This document shows positions 1 through 11,745 of a stretch of 64,000 bases of DNA, piece by piece. This DNA is from Choristoneura fumiferana. Lineage: Eukaryota; Arthropoda; Insecta; Lepidoptera; Tortricidae. The position numbers and the translations under genes were made by a program. The stretch spans positions 6,198,516-6,262,515 of the forward strand of contig NC_133472.1 in NCBI RefSeq assembly GCF_025370935.1, written 5' to 3'. Below the pieces are notes generated by a model. It searched no databases, was not told where the DNA came from, and saw only the letters and a program-made list of their open reading frames with translations. Positions within the stretch are counted from its first letter, which is position 1. Every line of letters begins with the position of its first letter.

Positions 1-560
1 ACCAATCTTACTTATAATATGTTTTTGATTAGATAACTTATTTTTGCTCGTATTTTTGCTCACGCGACGCGCTCGCTTCGCTTGGCGCTCGGTCGTTGTG
101 GTCGTAATTGTACCTAACCCTCGCTTCGCTCGTCGTCGTTCCTAATTTTTTAGGGTAAAAACGGGACCCTATTACTAAGACTCCGCAGTCCGTCCGCCTG
201 TCCGACTGACTGTCACCAGGCTCATGAACCGTGATAGACCGTTGAAATTTTTACACATTATATATTTCTGTTGCCGCTATAACAACAAATGCTGAAAACA
301 GAATAAAATAAATATTTAAGGGGGGCTCCCATACAGCCAAAGGTGATTTTTGCCCTTTTTTTGGTCGATATTAATAACGGCAACAGGTAGATGCTTGAAA
401 TACTCATAGAATATTTAGTCGTACATTTATTTTTAAAATAAATAGTTACATTAAAATAAAATAAATATTTAAGGGGGGCTCCCATACACCAATCGTGTTT
501 TTTTAGCTAATGTCTAATGTTGTATAGATAGTACGGAACCCTTCGTGCGCGAAGGCACTT
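1..560. repeat. Interspersed repeat ending in ...CACTTGGCCGGTTTTTT
   Basis: No gene is visible. The stretch ends with a GGAACCCTTCGTGCGCGA...CACTTGGCCGG block. Related blocks appear at 28100-28400, 33357-33395 and 58960-58990, so it is a dispersed family. Inside it a segment of about 30 bases, TAAATATTTAAGGGGGGCTC followed by CCATAC, occurs twice, near 307-333 and 463-487. The family name is not known to me; it resembles a non-autonomous element common in Lepidoptera. Confidence 0.5.
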
Positions 561-1296
561 GGCCGGTTTTTTAGAACCTAAGCTGACAATAAAAGTGACC
601 AATTACTGAAATCTGTGGGAAATATTTAGGAGAAACAAAAACAATGAATTAATGATTTATAAATCAATTTTAGTGTTGTTTTATTAGAAATAAATAAACT
701 GTTTTGGTTCCATATACACGAATACAAACTTAACGTTTATAAATTGTAATTTCAAACAAAAACGTTTCAACAGATTTTATATTTTATTAATCTTTCTAAC
801 TTATCACAAATTAATTTGAGTAGCTTATTCTTAAATACGTTAATTGTATACAGACTTATTATACAGTGAACACAAACATATACCTTGGAGAGATCACCCC
901 TAACCTTATGCTAGAGGGTTGAGAATACTGAGACCCATAAGAAAACGGTACTAACCTTGTCGCATAATACATAAGTCACTAACTTAAACGTAGTAAATAA
1001 TAAAAGATTAACCCCTTCTTTTAAGTACTGTGCCAATATTCCATCTCTCATTTGTTTCACCCCTTTAGGGGTGTATTTTCCAAAAACAGCGGTTCTATAA
1101 CTATAAATGTTGTTACTACTTTTTAGAAGATTACGATTTTTGGATTTTTGTATGCTTGTTACGAACTAACTCAAAAACGACTAAACCGATTTTAAAAATT
1201 CTTACACTCTTAGAATGCTTAATTATTCCAAAGTTCTATAGATTATATTTATTACCAGAAAAAAATTGGGTTCCGTACTAAAACTTCAATAATAAA
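561..1296. other. Gene-free AT-rich stretch
   Basis: No convincing coding exon, RNA gene or complete repeat is seen. The sequence is AT-rich and downstream of the caspase gene's 3' end on the minus strand. Confidence 0.4.
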
Positions 1297-1559
1297 AATA
1301 AATAAATAAATATCACGGGACAATTCACACCAATTGACCTAGTCCCAAAGTAAGCTTAGCAAAGCTTGTGTTATGGTACTAAGCAACGGATAAATATTAT
1401 TATATAGATAGATACATACTTAAATACATAGTAAACACCCAAGACCCGAGAACAAACATTCGTATTTTTCATACAAATATCTGCCCCGACACGGAATCGA
1501 ACCCGGGACCTCAAGCTTCGTAGTCAGGTTCTCTAACCACTAGGCCATCTGGTCGTCAA
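1297..1559 (-). mobile_element. tRNA-derived SINE
   Basis: Read on the minus strand, the head is tRNA-like. It has GATGGCCTAGTGGTTAGAG as an A-box region and GGGTTCGATTCCG as a B box, the internal RNA polymerase III promoter. The body is about 200 bases and ends in TTATTTATTTA-type repeats. This head-body-tail layout is typical of tRNA-derived SINEs. It is not called a functional tRNA because the anticodon stem and acceptor pairing are not convincing and a long body follows. Confidence 0.75.
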
Positions 1560-1794
1560 TAATGAAACTCAAAGTGTCAAAAAGTTGCCATAAAAAATCT
1601 TTCATCGCATGCGCTGTGGAAACTATTGATGATAGAACAAAAAAATGTTCTACAATATTATAATCAATAGTTATTTTATCTTAAGTCAATATCATAAAGA
1701 CTGACATGGAAAAACTTTTCTCACTCTAACTATATTAAGTAGGCAGTGATGTGGGGTGGCGGCGAGGTGCTGCGGCACAAACTAACGCTGCCTA

Positions 1795-1934
1795 GGTACA
1801 GTCGAGTGCAAAGATATTGACACGGCCAAAGTTACAAAAATATGTATACACGACCTTAATGTTAAGTGCATGAAGTCGTGTGTACATATTTTTGTAACTT
1901 TGACCGTGTCAATATTTTTGCACTTGACTGTACC
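1795..1934. mobile_element. Fold-back (hairpin) MITE
   Basis: The two halves are near-perfect inverted repeats of about 60 bases: GGTACAGTCGAGTGCAAAGA on the left pairs with the segment ending TTGCACTTGACTGTACC on the right, around a loop of about 20 bases. There is no coding capacity. It lies about 270 bases beyond the caspase stop codon and could fold into a hairpin in read-through RNA. Confidence 0.65.
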
Positions 1935-2201
1935 CTGGAATTAACCCGATGCACGATATACGTAACGTAAGAAAAAAAATGTTTATGGGCCAGTTTTATA
2001 GCTTTACATAATGCATGTATGGAGGCAACAAAACTGACAGCGAAAATACCTATTGAAAATACTGTTTAATATTTAAGACACTTATTTTCGTATGAGAACC
2101 GATAATATTTTTGATTCTGAGCAGATATAACGCACATTTTTTAAATCCCCACACTGATAGCTAATGGAGTCCCAGTTTTTAATTTTAACGTAATTATTAT
2201 C

Positions 2202-5200
2202 CTACTTTTTGTACATATGCAAATATTTGAAGAATTTGTACTCCTGGGCATTGGTTACTAGATGGCTGCATATTGTTCGTAGCATCACCTCCTTCGAGGA
2301 GTTGAATTCTTTGTCATCTTTGAATGTGTCTGCTACATTGAGGAAGCCTCTCGCCGTTGCATCATCAGGGTTTTCTTCTATGAAGAGCCTGTAAACAAAA
2401 CAAATTTACGCTATTTAAGGTAAAACTTGCTGGCTTACAACTTAGCATCCTATTACAAAGCCTAGTATAGTATACGTAGGTACAACTTGTCACTAGCGTC
2501 TCGCTCGACAAGTTAAAAATATAAAGCCTCACACCTAATGGTATTAACGGAGAAATGACTGGTTTAGGATGTATAAAGCGGAACATTATTTTATTTTGAA
2601 AATATATTTTTTATTTCATGTAATCAAATAATTTACAATATTACGAAGTTTCTGACAAAGATTACAATCCACTTAGGATTTCGGTCACTGTCCAGAGAGT
2701 AGACACGTTGTGCATAGAACTCGCTATTCCGTGAAAATATCAATATCTTAAATTCATTGTCTAGCTATTTATAAAGGAAGTCTCCATCCAAAGCGACCGC
2801 TGGGCATTGTTGAATTAGTCCCTTATAATATAATTTTAACAGAAGCCGTATTGTCTAACGCACTACCTAACCTCCGCGATTCACCATCTCTTTCTATCCT
2901 TGTCTTATACTGTGTGACATAAAGATGTAGTGAAAACGATTGTGATTCCAAGTGTGCAGACAACAAGGCCTCAGATCAGTCACTTTAGTTAGTCGGAACT
3001 AGAGTTAAAACAGTTAATCAGTATCTTACTAAATGGAACACGAATGTAAGTGATGAGAAAATGTATGTACATCATTCCAATTACGCACCTCAAACATGTT
3101 TTAATGTAATCGAAGTGTGAAAGGAAACAGGAGCACGTCGTATACTGCATCAGTGTAGGCGTTATCGGACCTCCACTGTCCAAAACCTCGTTCCTCGAGG
3201 ACTGTCGCACATTCTTCACCCTTCTGTAATACACCGTCTCCTCGCCGTACTTCTTCAGATACAGCTTCCTTATCAACGTTGAAGTTGTGACCGGCATTTG
3301 TTTATTTATGTCCATTTCTAAGGTCCTCCTGTTGTACTCTTTATGGTATCGGTCTATGGCTACTTCTCTTTTGACTTCGGTTAGGATAGCCTCTAAGTCA
3401 TGAGAGTCTGCCATGTCATCGATTTTACCGCAAAGCGATTGGATGAACCAGGAGCCGTACAGTTCGTTTCTGAAAGCAAACCGAGTACCTAGTTAAATTT
3501 AATAAATTAGGCAGCTATTTACGCTAAAACTACTTTAATTCTCAAACTTAGCCGTAATAGGTTTCCTTGTATATTTGATGTACTTAACTTTCATCATGAT
3601 TTTTTTTATAATTTTCAAACCAACAGTTCCATTTGGCTTTAAGAGGGGGGGGATGCTCTACTTAAACAAACATTTGTACTTTAAAGTTGAATATTTGGCA
3701 AACGAATCACTGTATTGAAGAATAGTTTTCACAACCCCGGAATGATTTTAAAAGACCTATCCCATCCTACCTATCCTATGGAAGGATAAACCACATGGGA
3801 AGTACCCCAACATTTTTTTTCAGCAGTTTTCTAGCACTAATACCTAGTCTGTAAGCTAGGTCGTGAACGGATGGACCGACAGATGAACAAATAGACATTA
3901 TGAAACTATAAAAAACATAGAAATTACTGAAAATATTACGTTGTGGAAGTATCACCTGTGTGAAGGCTTGCCTATGTAAGAACTGTGGAGTATCAGTATG
4001 TCGGCTTCCACGGGAAGGGTATAGGCTTCAACTTCTTCGTCGATGTCTTTCCTCACGCGGCCAGCGTAGTGGACCGCGACGCCGGCCGTCGATTTTGTGC
4101 CGCGACAAGCCTGGATGGAAAGGTACTTATTTATTATAACCAAAAACTAAAAAATATTGTCAAATCACACCCTATCTCTACAACTATCATAGGCAATCAG
4201 AGAACTGCTTTTTCGAATCATATCTATGAGTTATCCTTTGAAGGCTAATTTTCGATTATTTCTCAGAGATTATTTCTCTATTTCAGAGGAGTGAGCAGTT
4301 CTAGCTTGCACTACGGTTAAACGTGCGGCCATCTCTAGCCGGAGCTGTTCCGCTCCCGCTGACATCATCATAATCTGCCGTAGGAAGCTCACTGTTAGAC
4401 CATACCTCCACCCTTACATCGGTTGGAAGTGACCTTCAACTACCGTGAATGTGCGGCTTTAACCAGGTCATTCGTCCATCTCGCTGGTTTACATCATAAA
4501 TTACGCTGGCTGCACTTATTAAGCCACGGTCTCCGTTCGAGAACTTTCCGGCCCCAACGGTCATCTGTTCTCCGTGTTGTATGGTCGGCCCAGTGCCACT
4601 TCAACGAGCTAATTCGCTTGGCTATACCGGTAACCCTCGTTCTTCTTCGTATATCCTCATTTCTAATTCCCGTAGAGAAACCCCGGGCATAGCTCCTTTC
4701 ATAGGTCACTTGGCAACTCTGAGCCTATTTATAAGGACCCACAGCTACTGACCTGTATGATGAATATGATGGGCTTGGTGACCAGAAAAGGCTTGTGCAG
4801 GAAATGCTTGACCAGTTCTAGCTCGCAAAATGGCTGGTCGCGTGCTCGCAGCAGACCCTGGCGGGAGCCGTGCGTCAGCACAGCTACGACCACACAGCCG
4901 TAGTCAGTGAAGTCGGTGTTTGCGACTGGGGAAAAGTTATTTTTTACTAGAAAGTAAAATGATGACACCCATTTTTATATAAGTAGTCTGAGCTGAGACC
5001 TCAAGAGTACTTATGTCTTTGCCAATCTTTATGATTACGTCTTTCCATAGTTCAGCCAATTTGCTAATCCCCAAAAACGGAATCTACAAAAAATCTATAT
5101 AAGTATCGAATACGAGTATGCTTACAAAATTTCATTAAACTCTGTTGTTGGTGGCGTTGTTGGCTTTTTAGGGATAAGCTCGCCTTTGTTCTCCTTTCTG

Positions 5201-6113
5201 TGTATTTGCATTTTTATTTTTATGTGCAATAAAGAGTTTACATACATACATACAATCGGACATCTGCTGGACGTCCGTGGAGACTTACGAAAGAATTTTT
5301 ATCCAAGCTAAACCGGAGACGCTTCGCGCTTCCCTTTGATTTGATGGCTGGTTTGGCATTAACTATCTTTAAGGTAACTTGCTGCCTCCTTGGTGCAATT
5401 TAAGCTAAAACTTTAACCCACTGTTAAACAATTGCAAATAGGAATCATATAACCTCCTCCTTTTTCTGAAGACTGTTAAAAATGGGTTGCAACCATTTCC
5501 TCACCTCCCCCCATTTACGTCTATTGTTTCACCGAATTGCATAATGTTTATACATACATGCTTCTAGTTCGCTGAACAGCTCTGCTTTAGTCCTGTCCTT
5601 CCTCTCCTCGACTTCGAAACCATATTTTTTGAACGTCCGTTCCAGTGCCTCTACGTCTTTTTCTGTCCCTAATCTCTTTTCATACCCGTCCACGTTTTCC
5701 TGATTAAAGATAATCATCGCATTTTTCTCAAATTTCTCTAATTCGTACGTCAAACTATGCTTCGATAACGCTCTAGTGTTAAAAATCTGTTCCACCGGAC
5801 TTGGACTAAAGTCTTCCTCTTTGCTAGACTCTGCTTCGTAATGAGATGGTTTCCTTTTGTATTCGGGTAAGTTTTCTGTTTCAGGGGAAGTAACTTGAAC
5901 AGTGGGAGGGGCTTTCATAATGCCATCTGTCGTTATAACATCGTTCAAATCACTCTCAACTGATTGAAATTCCTTTGTCTCTCTGTCAGACTCAAAGCCT
6001 TTTATTAACCTAAAATTGGGCACATACTTTTTACGTCTCAATCTATTTGCTTTAGAAAACACTTCTTCACTGTCACTGTAATTAACATTCTCACTTTCGG
6101 ATGAATTAGACAT
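2202..6113 (-). CDS. Caspase (cysteine-aspartate protease), five exons
   Basis: Exons run 6113-5558, 4925-4753, 4110-3956, 3469-3089 and 2388-2202. All junctions are GT-AG with matching phase, giving 483 residues. Caspases are cytosolic proteases cutting after aspartate in apoptosis or immune signalling. Residues 1-130 form a polar, acidic prodomain without recognisable CARD or DED. The p20 part starts near 131 and carries RLGT (147-150), catalytic His204 in LTHG, and catalytic Cys245 in QACRG. The p10 part has GKPSHR (290-295), GSWFIQ (300-305), and MPVTTSTL followed by RKLY near 353-365. Residues 371-483 are an unusual C-terminal extension, partly encoded by the last exon. The start at 6113 is the only ATG that gives the full prodomain. 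Which lepidopteran caspase this is cannot be decided from the sequence alone. The catalytic residues and frame are intact, so it looks functional. Confidence 0.92.
2389..3088 (-). other. Caspase intron 4
   Basis: The intron starts with GTGCGT (minus strand, 3088) and ends TTTGTTTACAG before 2388. It joins codon TTG AG to G CTC and keeps the frame. No recognisable repeat or other gene is seen inside. Confidence 0.75.
4290..4712 (-). mobile_element. RTE-like LINE pol remnant inside a caspase intron
   Basis: The minus-strand frame at 4709-4494 reads IRRRTRVTGIAKRISSLKWH, followed by WADHTTRRTDDRWGRKVLE. This is the C-terminal tail of reverse-transcriptase ORFs of the RTE-like LINEs abundant in Lepidoptera. 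The remnant extends in a degraded way to about 4290. It is on the same strand as the caspase, 40 bases past the donor of exon 2. It lacks the polymerase core and is dead. Confidence 0.7.
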
Positions 6114-6149
6114 TTTGTTATTTCAGGACAACTTTTTGTAACCGCGGTA

Positions 6150-6165
6150 CACCGACTGACCGCGT
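6150..6165 (-). promoter_or_regulatory. Possible arthropod initiator of the caspase gene
   Basis: On the minus strand the sequence GGTCAGTCGG contains the arthropod initiator core TCAGT (6159-6155), about 42 bases upstream of the ATG at 6113. No TATA box is evident. This is inference from motif and position; 5' RNA ends would decide it. Confidence 0.25.
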
Positions 6166-7074
6166 TTCACAACATAATATCTGCTGTAAAATAATCTTAT
6201 CGAAGATAGATAATATACAACGGATTTTGTTAGAAGCGCGAATTATTTATATTGATAAAACAATAATAGGTAATGCCTAAGTGCTTGGCATGACGCTTGT
6301 TAAATCGTGAACGCTACCAAAAATAGAGACACAGAAGGCAATGCGTTATTATTTGATGAGTCAGACAAATTCCAATAAAATAGGTATTTTAAACAAACAT
6401 TGGGTAAAGCTAAAAATAAACGACATTGTTGTAGATAACAAAAGTTAAGGAAAACTTTAGATATACATACATTATACGGATGTTAGAAGAGACAAGTTTA
6501 GGCGAATTCTTTCAGATAAAATGTAATCCCACCAAAAACAACATGTGCATGTGAAAAGCTGCAAGTCTCGCAACGCAGCTCTTATAATGCTTAAAAGTTT
6601 CGAGATGCAATGTTATAACAAGTCGGATATCATATCATAGTCATGGGGATGTCCAATAGAACACGATTTCCACCAACTTTCTTATTTAAAAACCGTGGCA
6701 AAAATAGTAAATTGTACAACAATAATAGTAGATTGTACAACAATCCGTTGAATCCGTTGCTCGCAGGCAGTCGCCGCTAGTTTGCGCACAGTGCCTTCTT
6801 AATGGCCTTCTTGCATCAGCTCCAGAGTGTGACGTGTTTGATGGTCGATGGAATTGTGTATGTGATAAGGTTCTGTGAGATGATGGATGCACGTTTGTAC
6901 ACCTGTACTTAAAAAAAAAGTTTAAATGTTTTGTTTTGTTTTATACCTTTTATTTATGAATTGTTGTTTTGTTGGATTGTCATTCAATCTCTTTGTCTCT
7001 TCTCAGTGTTTGTCTTGCGCAGTGCCATAGTGTTTAACTGTTATACTGTGTAAGTTTCTTTGAAATAAATAAAC
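6166..7074. other. Gene-free stretch upstream of the caspase
   Basis: This would hold the caspase promoter region. Near 6703-6745 a TAGTAGATTGTACAACAAT motif occurs twice; it is the end sequence of the repeat family seen at 14160-14186 and 50680-50697. No exon is recognised. Confidence 0.4.
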
Positions 7075-7571
7075 AAGAGTATAAAACGAGCCATTTTACC
7101 CGAGACGTTCATATATGAGATATGTGAGGGTGGATAGACACGTCGAGGGGAAAATGGGTTTAATGCTCGAGTTTTGCACTCGGCTTTTCACTTCGATTGC
7201 GAGGAGATGAAATAAGAACAGGGGAAACATTGTTCACTTACCAGGTACCTTTCATTTTTCATGCATTGCTAATATATATTACAAATTTTTAGTTTTATTC
7301 GTTTGTTTTGATTTATTTGACTGATTTTCAGTTTTATACAAATTAAAAATTATTTAACAAATACATTGAAACTTTTTTGTTTGTGGCTGTTTAGGCCTGA
7401 TTGCCTTGGTCTTAGACGAAGATTTTGAAGAAAATGTATTTTCACTTCTCATGTTAGTGTTTATGCTGGATCTAGGCGACATAAAATGACTTTTTATGCT
7501 CTAGTGCGTAAAGTAAAATCTTCGTCTAAGACCAAGGTAATCAGGTGTCAACAGCCACAAATAAAAAAAGT
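7075..7571. mobile_element. Non-autonomous element, family E (copy 1)
   Basis: It begins with ATAAAACGAGCCATTTTACC and contains GGATAGACACGTCGAGGGGA. It ends with an inverted-repeat block (7370-7571) whose arms are CTTGGTCTTAGACGAAGATT and its reverse complement. The same parts in opposite orientation make up 13740-14186, and partial copies lie at 29960-30061/30392-30440 and 50565-50697. It has no coding capacity. Exact ends are uncertain. Confidence 0.6.
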
Positions 7572-8009
7572 GTCTGTATTTCTTTAATATTGAACATTTG
7601 TGAACAGGCAACACGCCAAATTTCATCTGGAACGGACGCGTAGGCCTGATGATGATGATACCTACTGTAAACTGTGCATCATCCACATCATCATTTTGAC
7701 CTATATACGTCCCACTGCATGTCACTGGCTTCCTCTCAGAAGAGGACTTGTGCCGTAATTCCCACGCGGACACTGACGCTGGTTTGTACAGGCTCACGGT
7801 CACGATGTTTTCGTTCACCGTACTCGTAAAGTTCGTTACCATGAATCACAGTTCACAAAAAGCCGTGGTAGTCTTGTGGTTTCACCTATGGCTTCTCTAG
7901 CAGAAGATCGTGGGTTTAAACCCGGGCTCGCATGTGCGAAATTACATTTGTTTACCAAGAACTTTAGGGTGAAGGAAAACATGGTGAACCAACTTGCTTG
8001 CAAAGCAAT

Positions 8010-8748
8010 GAGGGCTATCGTTTTTCTCTCTTTCTAGATGGCGCCACTGTTACGTGTGGTTTTTAAGTGTGCCTTTCAAATTCTGTTATTACGGGCGTGA
8101 AAAAAAAAAGTTTAAAATCATATTTAATACACCTTAAAACCGTATCATAAAAATATCGAGCAACCACAGTGTTGCGTTGCGTGGTCCCGTTTTGTTCGGA
8201 AAAAAAGGAGGACAAAAATTTCCGAAAGACAAAACTGTCTCAAAACACAGACATTCATTGCCCCGTAAACGCATAATTGCCATAATTAATTTCAGGTACC
8301 TATTGCAAAATATTCTTCTTCTTCTTCTTGTCTTTTAAAATATGGCTTTTCTGTCCTAATAAATAGGACAATTTCGCCAGTGTCAAGTTAAACTCTCTTT
8401 GAGAGGCACGTTGTACGGTGATTGTAGTTTTAGCAACTTGATACCTAAAAATTTCAGAAACCACGTGGAGACCACTTGCGCATTAAAAAATGTTAGACAC
8501 GAGAGCAATATAGGATTTTGGGATCACACTGTTCACTGTTAAGGTTAATCGCCGCATAAAACACTATCAAAAATTATAACTTCAACTAGCCAAAGAAACA
8601 TAAATAAGCAAAATTAGATATTGTCTACATCCGCCATCTTCGAATGCTACAAATCGAATCCCCTGCAAAATATTCACAAAACCACCCAAAAACTATGAGA
8701 TTTGACATTTCGGAGACCTCACGCTACACTAGCATACGCGATACCCTC
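8010..8748 (-). mobile_element. MITE family A, itself interrupted
   Basis: Terminal inverted repeats start GAGGGCTATCG and end in a CCCTC form. The flanks AAT...ATT restore AATT of the SINE when the element is removed, which fits a 2-bp AT target duplication. Compared with copies at 14652, 24841 and 38223 it is inverted and carries an extra 348-base retroposon at 8316-8663. Confidence 0.8.
8316..8663 (-). mobile_element. Short retroposon, family B (copy 1)
   Basis: It is flanked by an exact 12-base duplication TGCAAAATATTC (8304-8315 and 8664-8675). On the minus strand it ends in an (AAG)n tail, the signature of target-primed reverse transcription. A second copy in the opposite orientation is at 12146-12457. 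No clear tRNA, 7SL or 5S head is seen, so its parent is unknown. Confidence 0.75.
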
Positions 8749-9448
8749 ATTAAATGGCGTGTGAGAAATTGCTAATCCGCATTGGAACGACGTGGGCACT
8801 ACGGCCCTAGCCCGCTTGTTCTAAGACGAGGCCTATGCCCAGCAGTGGGACGTATATAAGCTGGAATGATGATGATGTTGAACAGGTTTCGGATAATACC
8901 CACCAACATCCGGCATTCTGGTACAATCCGGAATAAGAAGATGCAATTCATTCAAGTATTTCCCCCCCCTGTGTTGTTTTGAAGGTTTTTTTATGACTCA
9001 GTCGCATAACTTTAGATACCTATTAGTTACTTCTACGTGAAGAACGAACGGAGTAAGACGTATTGAGTCTATTGATAAGTTTTCTCAAGGTACACAGAAT
9101 TGAAGTATTTGATCTCACATGTAATCTCGGATATACAAGATGATTATTTGTGATAATGTTTACAAAAGGTTAGCTAAGGGGTAAAGTTACATTTTACCGA
9201 CTTAACAAAGACAGGGGTTCTCATATTAGCCTTACCTGCTCTTAGAAAAGTGCATAGGAGGCAAATGTAACACACACCAAGTATCACAGCCATAGTTTTG
9301 TTTGCACAAAATAGTAAATCTTAATATTTGCATGACTTATAAAGTTTGAATGTATGAGACTCATAAATCATGAACATCGTGTAATGTACTACACTTTAAG
9401 CAAATAAATACATTTCATTTCATTTCATTTCAAAAGTGGCAGCCCCCT

Positions 9449-9548
9449 NNNNNNNNNNNNNNNNNNNNNNNNNNNNNNNNNNNNNNNNNNNNNNNNNNNN
9501 NNNNNNNNNNNNNNNNNNNNNNNNNNNNNNNNNNNNNNNNNNNNNNNN
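9449..9548. other. Assembly gap (100 N)
   Basis: A run of exactly 100 N follows a (CATTT)n microsatellite, the likely cause of the break. Confidence 0.99.
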
Positions 9549-9922
9549 ACAAGAAATGTTCAGAGGTCCATGCCCCTCCGCGGAACCCAAACTGTACTTG
9601 ATTATGTTGCTAATAGTTGCATCAAACGGTGTTTGTTTGTTCGGCCATTTTGATCCCACGGCATTGTTTCGCGATGACGCAACGAGGTGAAAGTTCGGCT
9701 TGCGCAAGAGTTGCTTGTGTGTTATAATTTGCGGGTTGAAATTGCGAGGGGAATGTGCGTGAATTTGTCAAATGCCAAAACAGCAACGTGTGAAGCGTTG
9801 GCGAGATGAGCAAATATAGTATTATTGTTTTTTTGGAGTCTTTGGTCTGTATTTTTTGTCTGTATTTTTTATTTCAACTCCAAATTTGTTACTAGTTACG
9901 GGTATCCCGTGAAACCATATCG

Positions 9923-10030
9923 AAAATACAAGCTGAGACATGGATGCACAGAAATACCAGAAAAAGAGACCAGCGCTGGGAATCGAACGAGGTCCTCAGC
10001 AATCCGTGCTGCGTGTCTGGGTGAGCGGTT
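9923..10030 (-). mobile_element. SINE fragment, family CAGCGCTGG
   Basis: Reverse complement of the 10161-10282 element. It has the tail motif GGATGCACAGAAA and a mutated B box. It lies head to head with that copy about 130 bases away. Confidence 0.6.
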
Positions 10031-10160
10031 AGTTCCGAAATAATGTGACGTCTCTATGAGAGCGGAACATAGATGTCGCTAGTGCTGCTGCTTAAGTAGC
10101 GTAGTAGAAATAAGCAACCTGAGATATGTATGCATAGGAAAAATTCATGTCTAGATTCCC

Positions 10161-10282
10161 GTCCAGCGGTGGTGTAGGGGTTATAGCACGCAGCACGGAT
10201 TGCTGAGGACCTGGGTTCGATTTCCAGCGCCGGTCTCTTTTTCTAGTTTTTCTGTGCATCCATGTCTCAGTTTGTATTTTCG
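10161..10282 (+). mobile_element. Short SINE, family CAGCGCTGG
   Basis: The tRNA-like head has GGTGGTGTAGGGGTTATAGC (A-box region) and GGTTCGATTTC (B box). The tail is TTTTTCTGTGCATCCATG and ends at GTTTGTATTTTCG. Other copies are at 38942-39062 (minus) and 39219-39325 (plus). Confidence 0.65.
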
Positions 10283-10289
10283 AGCAAAT

Positions 10290-11003
10290 ATAGGTGACTA
10301 TGACGAACATGTAGGTCACCTGGTGTCAATTGAGAAGTAGACACCAGTGACACCACAAAATTCATAGATATCATCATCATAAATAAAGTAATGGCTTGTC
10401 CTCAAGACGAATCCAATGTCGTATCATTTATCAAAATCGGTTCAGCCGTTGAGTAGTTACGAGAGGACATGGAAATAGATAACAACATAACCCTCCTTCT
10501 TCGCAGTGGGGTAAAAAGATGTTTCCATTAGTACTTCCAGTTGTTCTAGAAACTGGAAATTTTAGTATGACGGAGTCCTAAAAACTTTGAAAGTTAAATA
10601 AGATTTGTTAAGTATTGTAAATCATTTAAGGATTTCAAATTGATTAGTATCAATTACTAACTGCTTCATATTAAAAACATCAAAAACATCCTCAAACCTT
10701 TGCTATGCCAAAATGAAGTGACAAGACGGAAGTTACTTTATGTATACGTAATACGAGCCGGGATTACACACATGCTCTTTAAATACTAAATTAGTAGTCA
10801 AGGCACCTTTGAGGTTGAGAGCTATGTATATTATCTTAGGGTGTATTAACTCCACATGTGTACAGTACATAAACTATACTTGGTTTCAATAGTTAATTAA
10901 CTAAATGTGAACAAACTTCAGCTGTCAGATATTGGTACATTCAAGAAGTTTAACATTTACGTAGGTAGGTACCTACTGATATCTATCATTGTAATACAAA
11001 ATA
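10290..11003. other. Gene-free stretch
   Basis: AT-rich sequence without a recognisable exon, RNA gene or complete repeat. Confidence 0.4.
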
Positions 11004-11011
11004 GACTAGTG

Positions 11012-11500
11012 CAGGGTTTCTCAAACTTATGGCTCCACGTACCCCTGTTAAAGTTTCTAGACGATGGCGAAACCCCTACCTCCCCCCCCCCAAGGAAAGT
11101 AATAAAATTGACTGTTTTATTTCAATCATCATCATCAATAATATAATGTATATTATTTATTTCAATAAAAGGTAACAAATATAGGTTAGAATCATCTTGC
11201 AACAAAATACAAACTGAAACAAACACAACAAATAACAAACAAATAAGAACGACGCGGAAGGCTTTAGCGGATCAAAAAACGCTTTAATCACGTAATAAGG
11301 GCGAAAAAAGTCATGCTGTGGCGAATCGACGTTTACGACGGGAAATGAAATAAAATACAAAAAGATCCAAAACCAATCTTATCATCTTGCTAGTCTTGCA
11401 GCCTGGTGGTTTTTGGAGTCACGTAAACCTTGTCGCGAACCCCCCTACCGTCGAATAGCGAACCCCTAGGGGTTCGCGTACCCCACTTTGAGTAACCCTG
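11012..11500. mobile_element. hAT-like MITE (copy 1)
   Basis: The termini are CAGGGTTTCTCAAACTTATG and ...CACTTTGAGTAACCCTG. It is flanked by an exact 8-base duplication GACTAGTG (11004-11011, 11501-11508), the hAT hallmark. Internally it shares about 300 bases with the copies at 29246 and 30062. It has no transposase. Confidence 0.9.
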
Positions 11501-11678
11501 GACTAGTGTATTTCAATACAGAAATCTAAATGTTTAGATAGTTTAATGGGGGAATTTCAATATTTAAGACACCAATTGACGTTGTTTTGTTTACATTTAG
11601 TTAAATACCTATCCAAACCAAGTATAGGGTGGCTAAAGGTCTCTACACATTACACTGTACGAGTATCATGATTCATGC

Positions 11679-11745
11679 GGGTGACACTCTTTCCCGGCCC
11701 GGATAATACCGACATGGAAATACCGACCCTGTTTTTCGTTACTTT
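11679..11745. mobile_element. Half of a fold-back MITE, family F
   Basis: It carries GTGACACTCTTTCCCGGCCC and ATACCGACATGGAAATACCG, the left arm of the complete fold-back at 21074-21238. The right arm is missing. Confidence 0.6.

Larger units (their letters stand above)
7861..8880 (+). mobile_element. tRNA-derived SINE, split by a nested insertion
   Basis: The 5' part (7861-8007) has the tRNA-like head GCCGTGGTAGTCTTGTGG and B box GGGTTTAAACCC. The 3' part (8751-8880) has GCCCAGCAGTGGGACGTATA and a GATGATGATG tail. The parts join into one SINE of the same family as 19412-19714 and 48181-48460. The interruption is the MITE at 8010-8748. Confidence 0.8.

Noticed and set aside
1485..1557. Possible tRNA gene
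   Set aside because: A and B boxes are present, but it is the head of a SINE with a long body, and the cloverleaf is not convincing.
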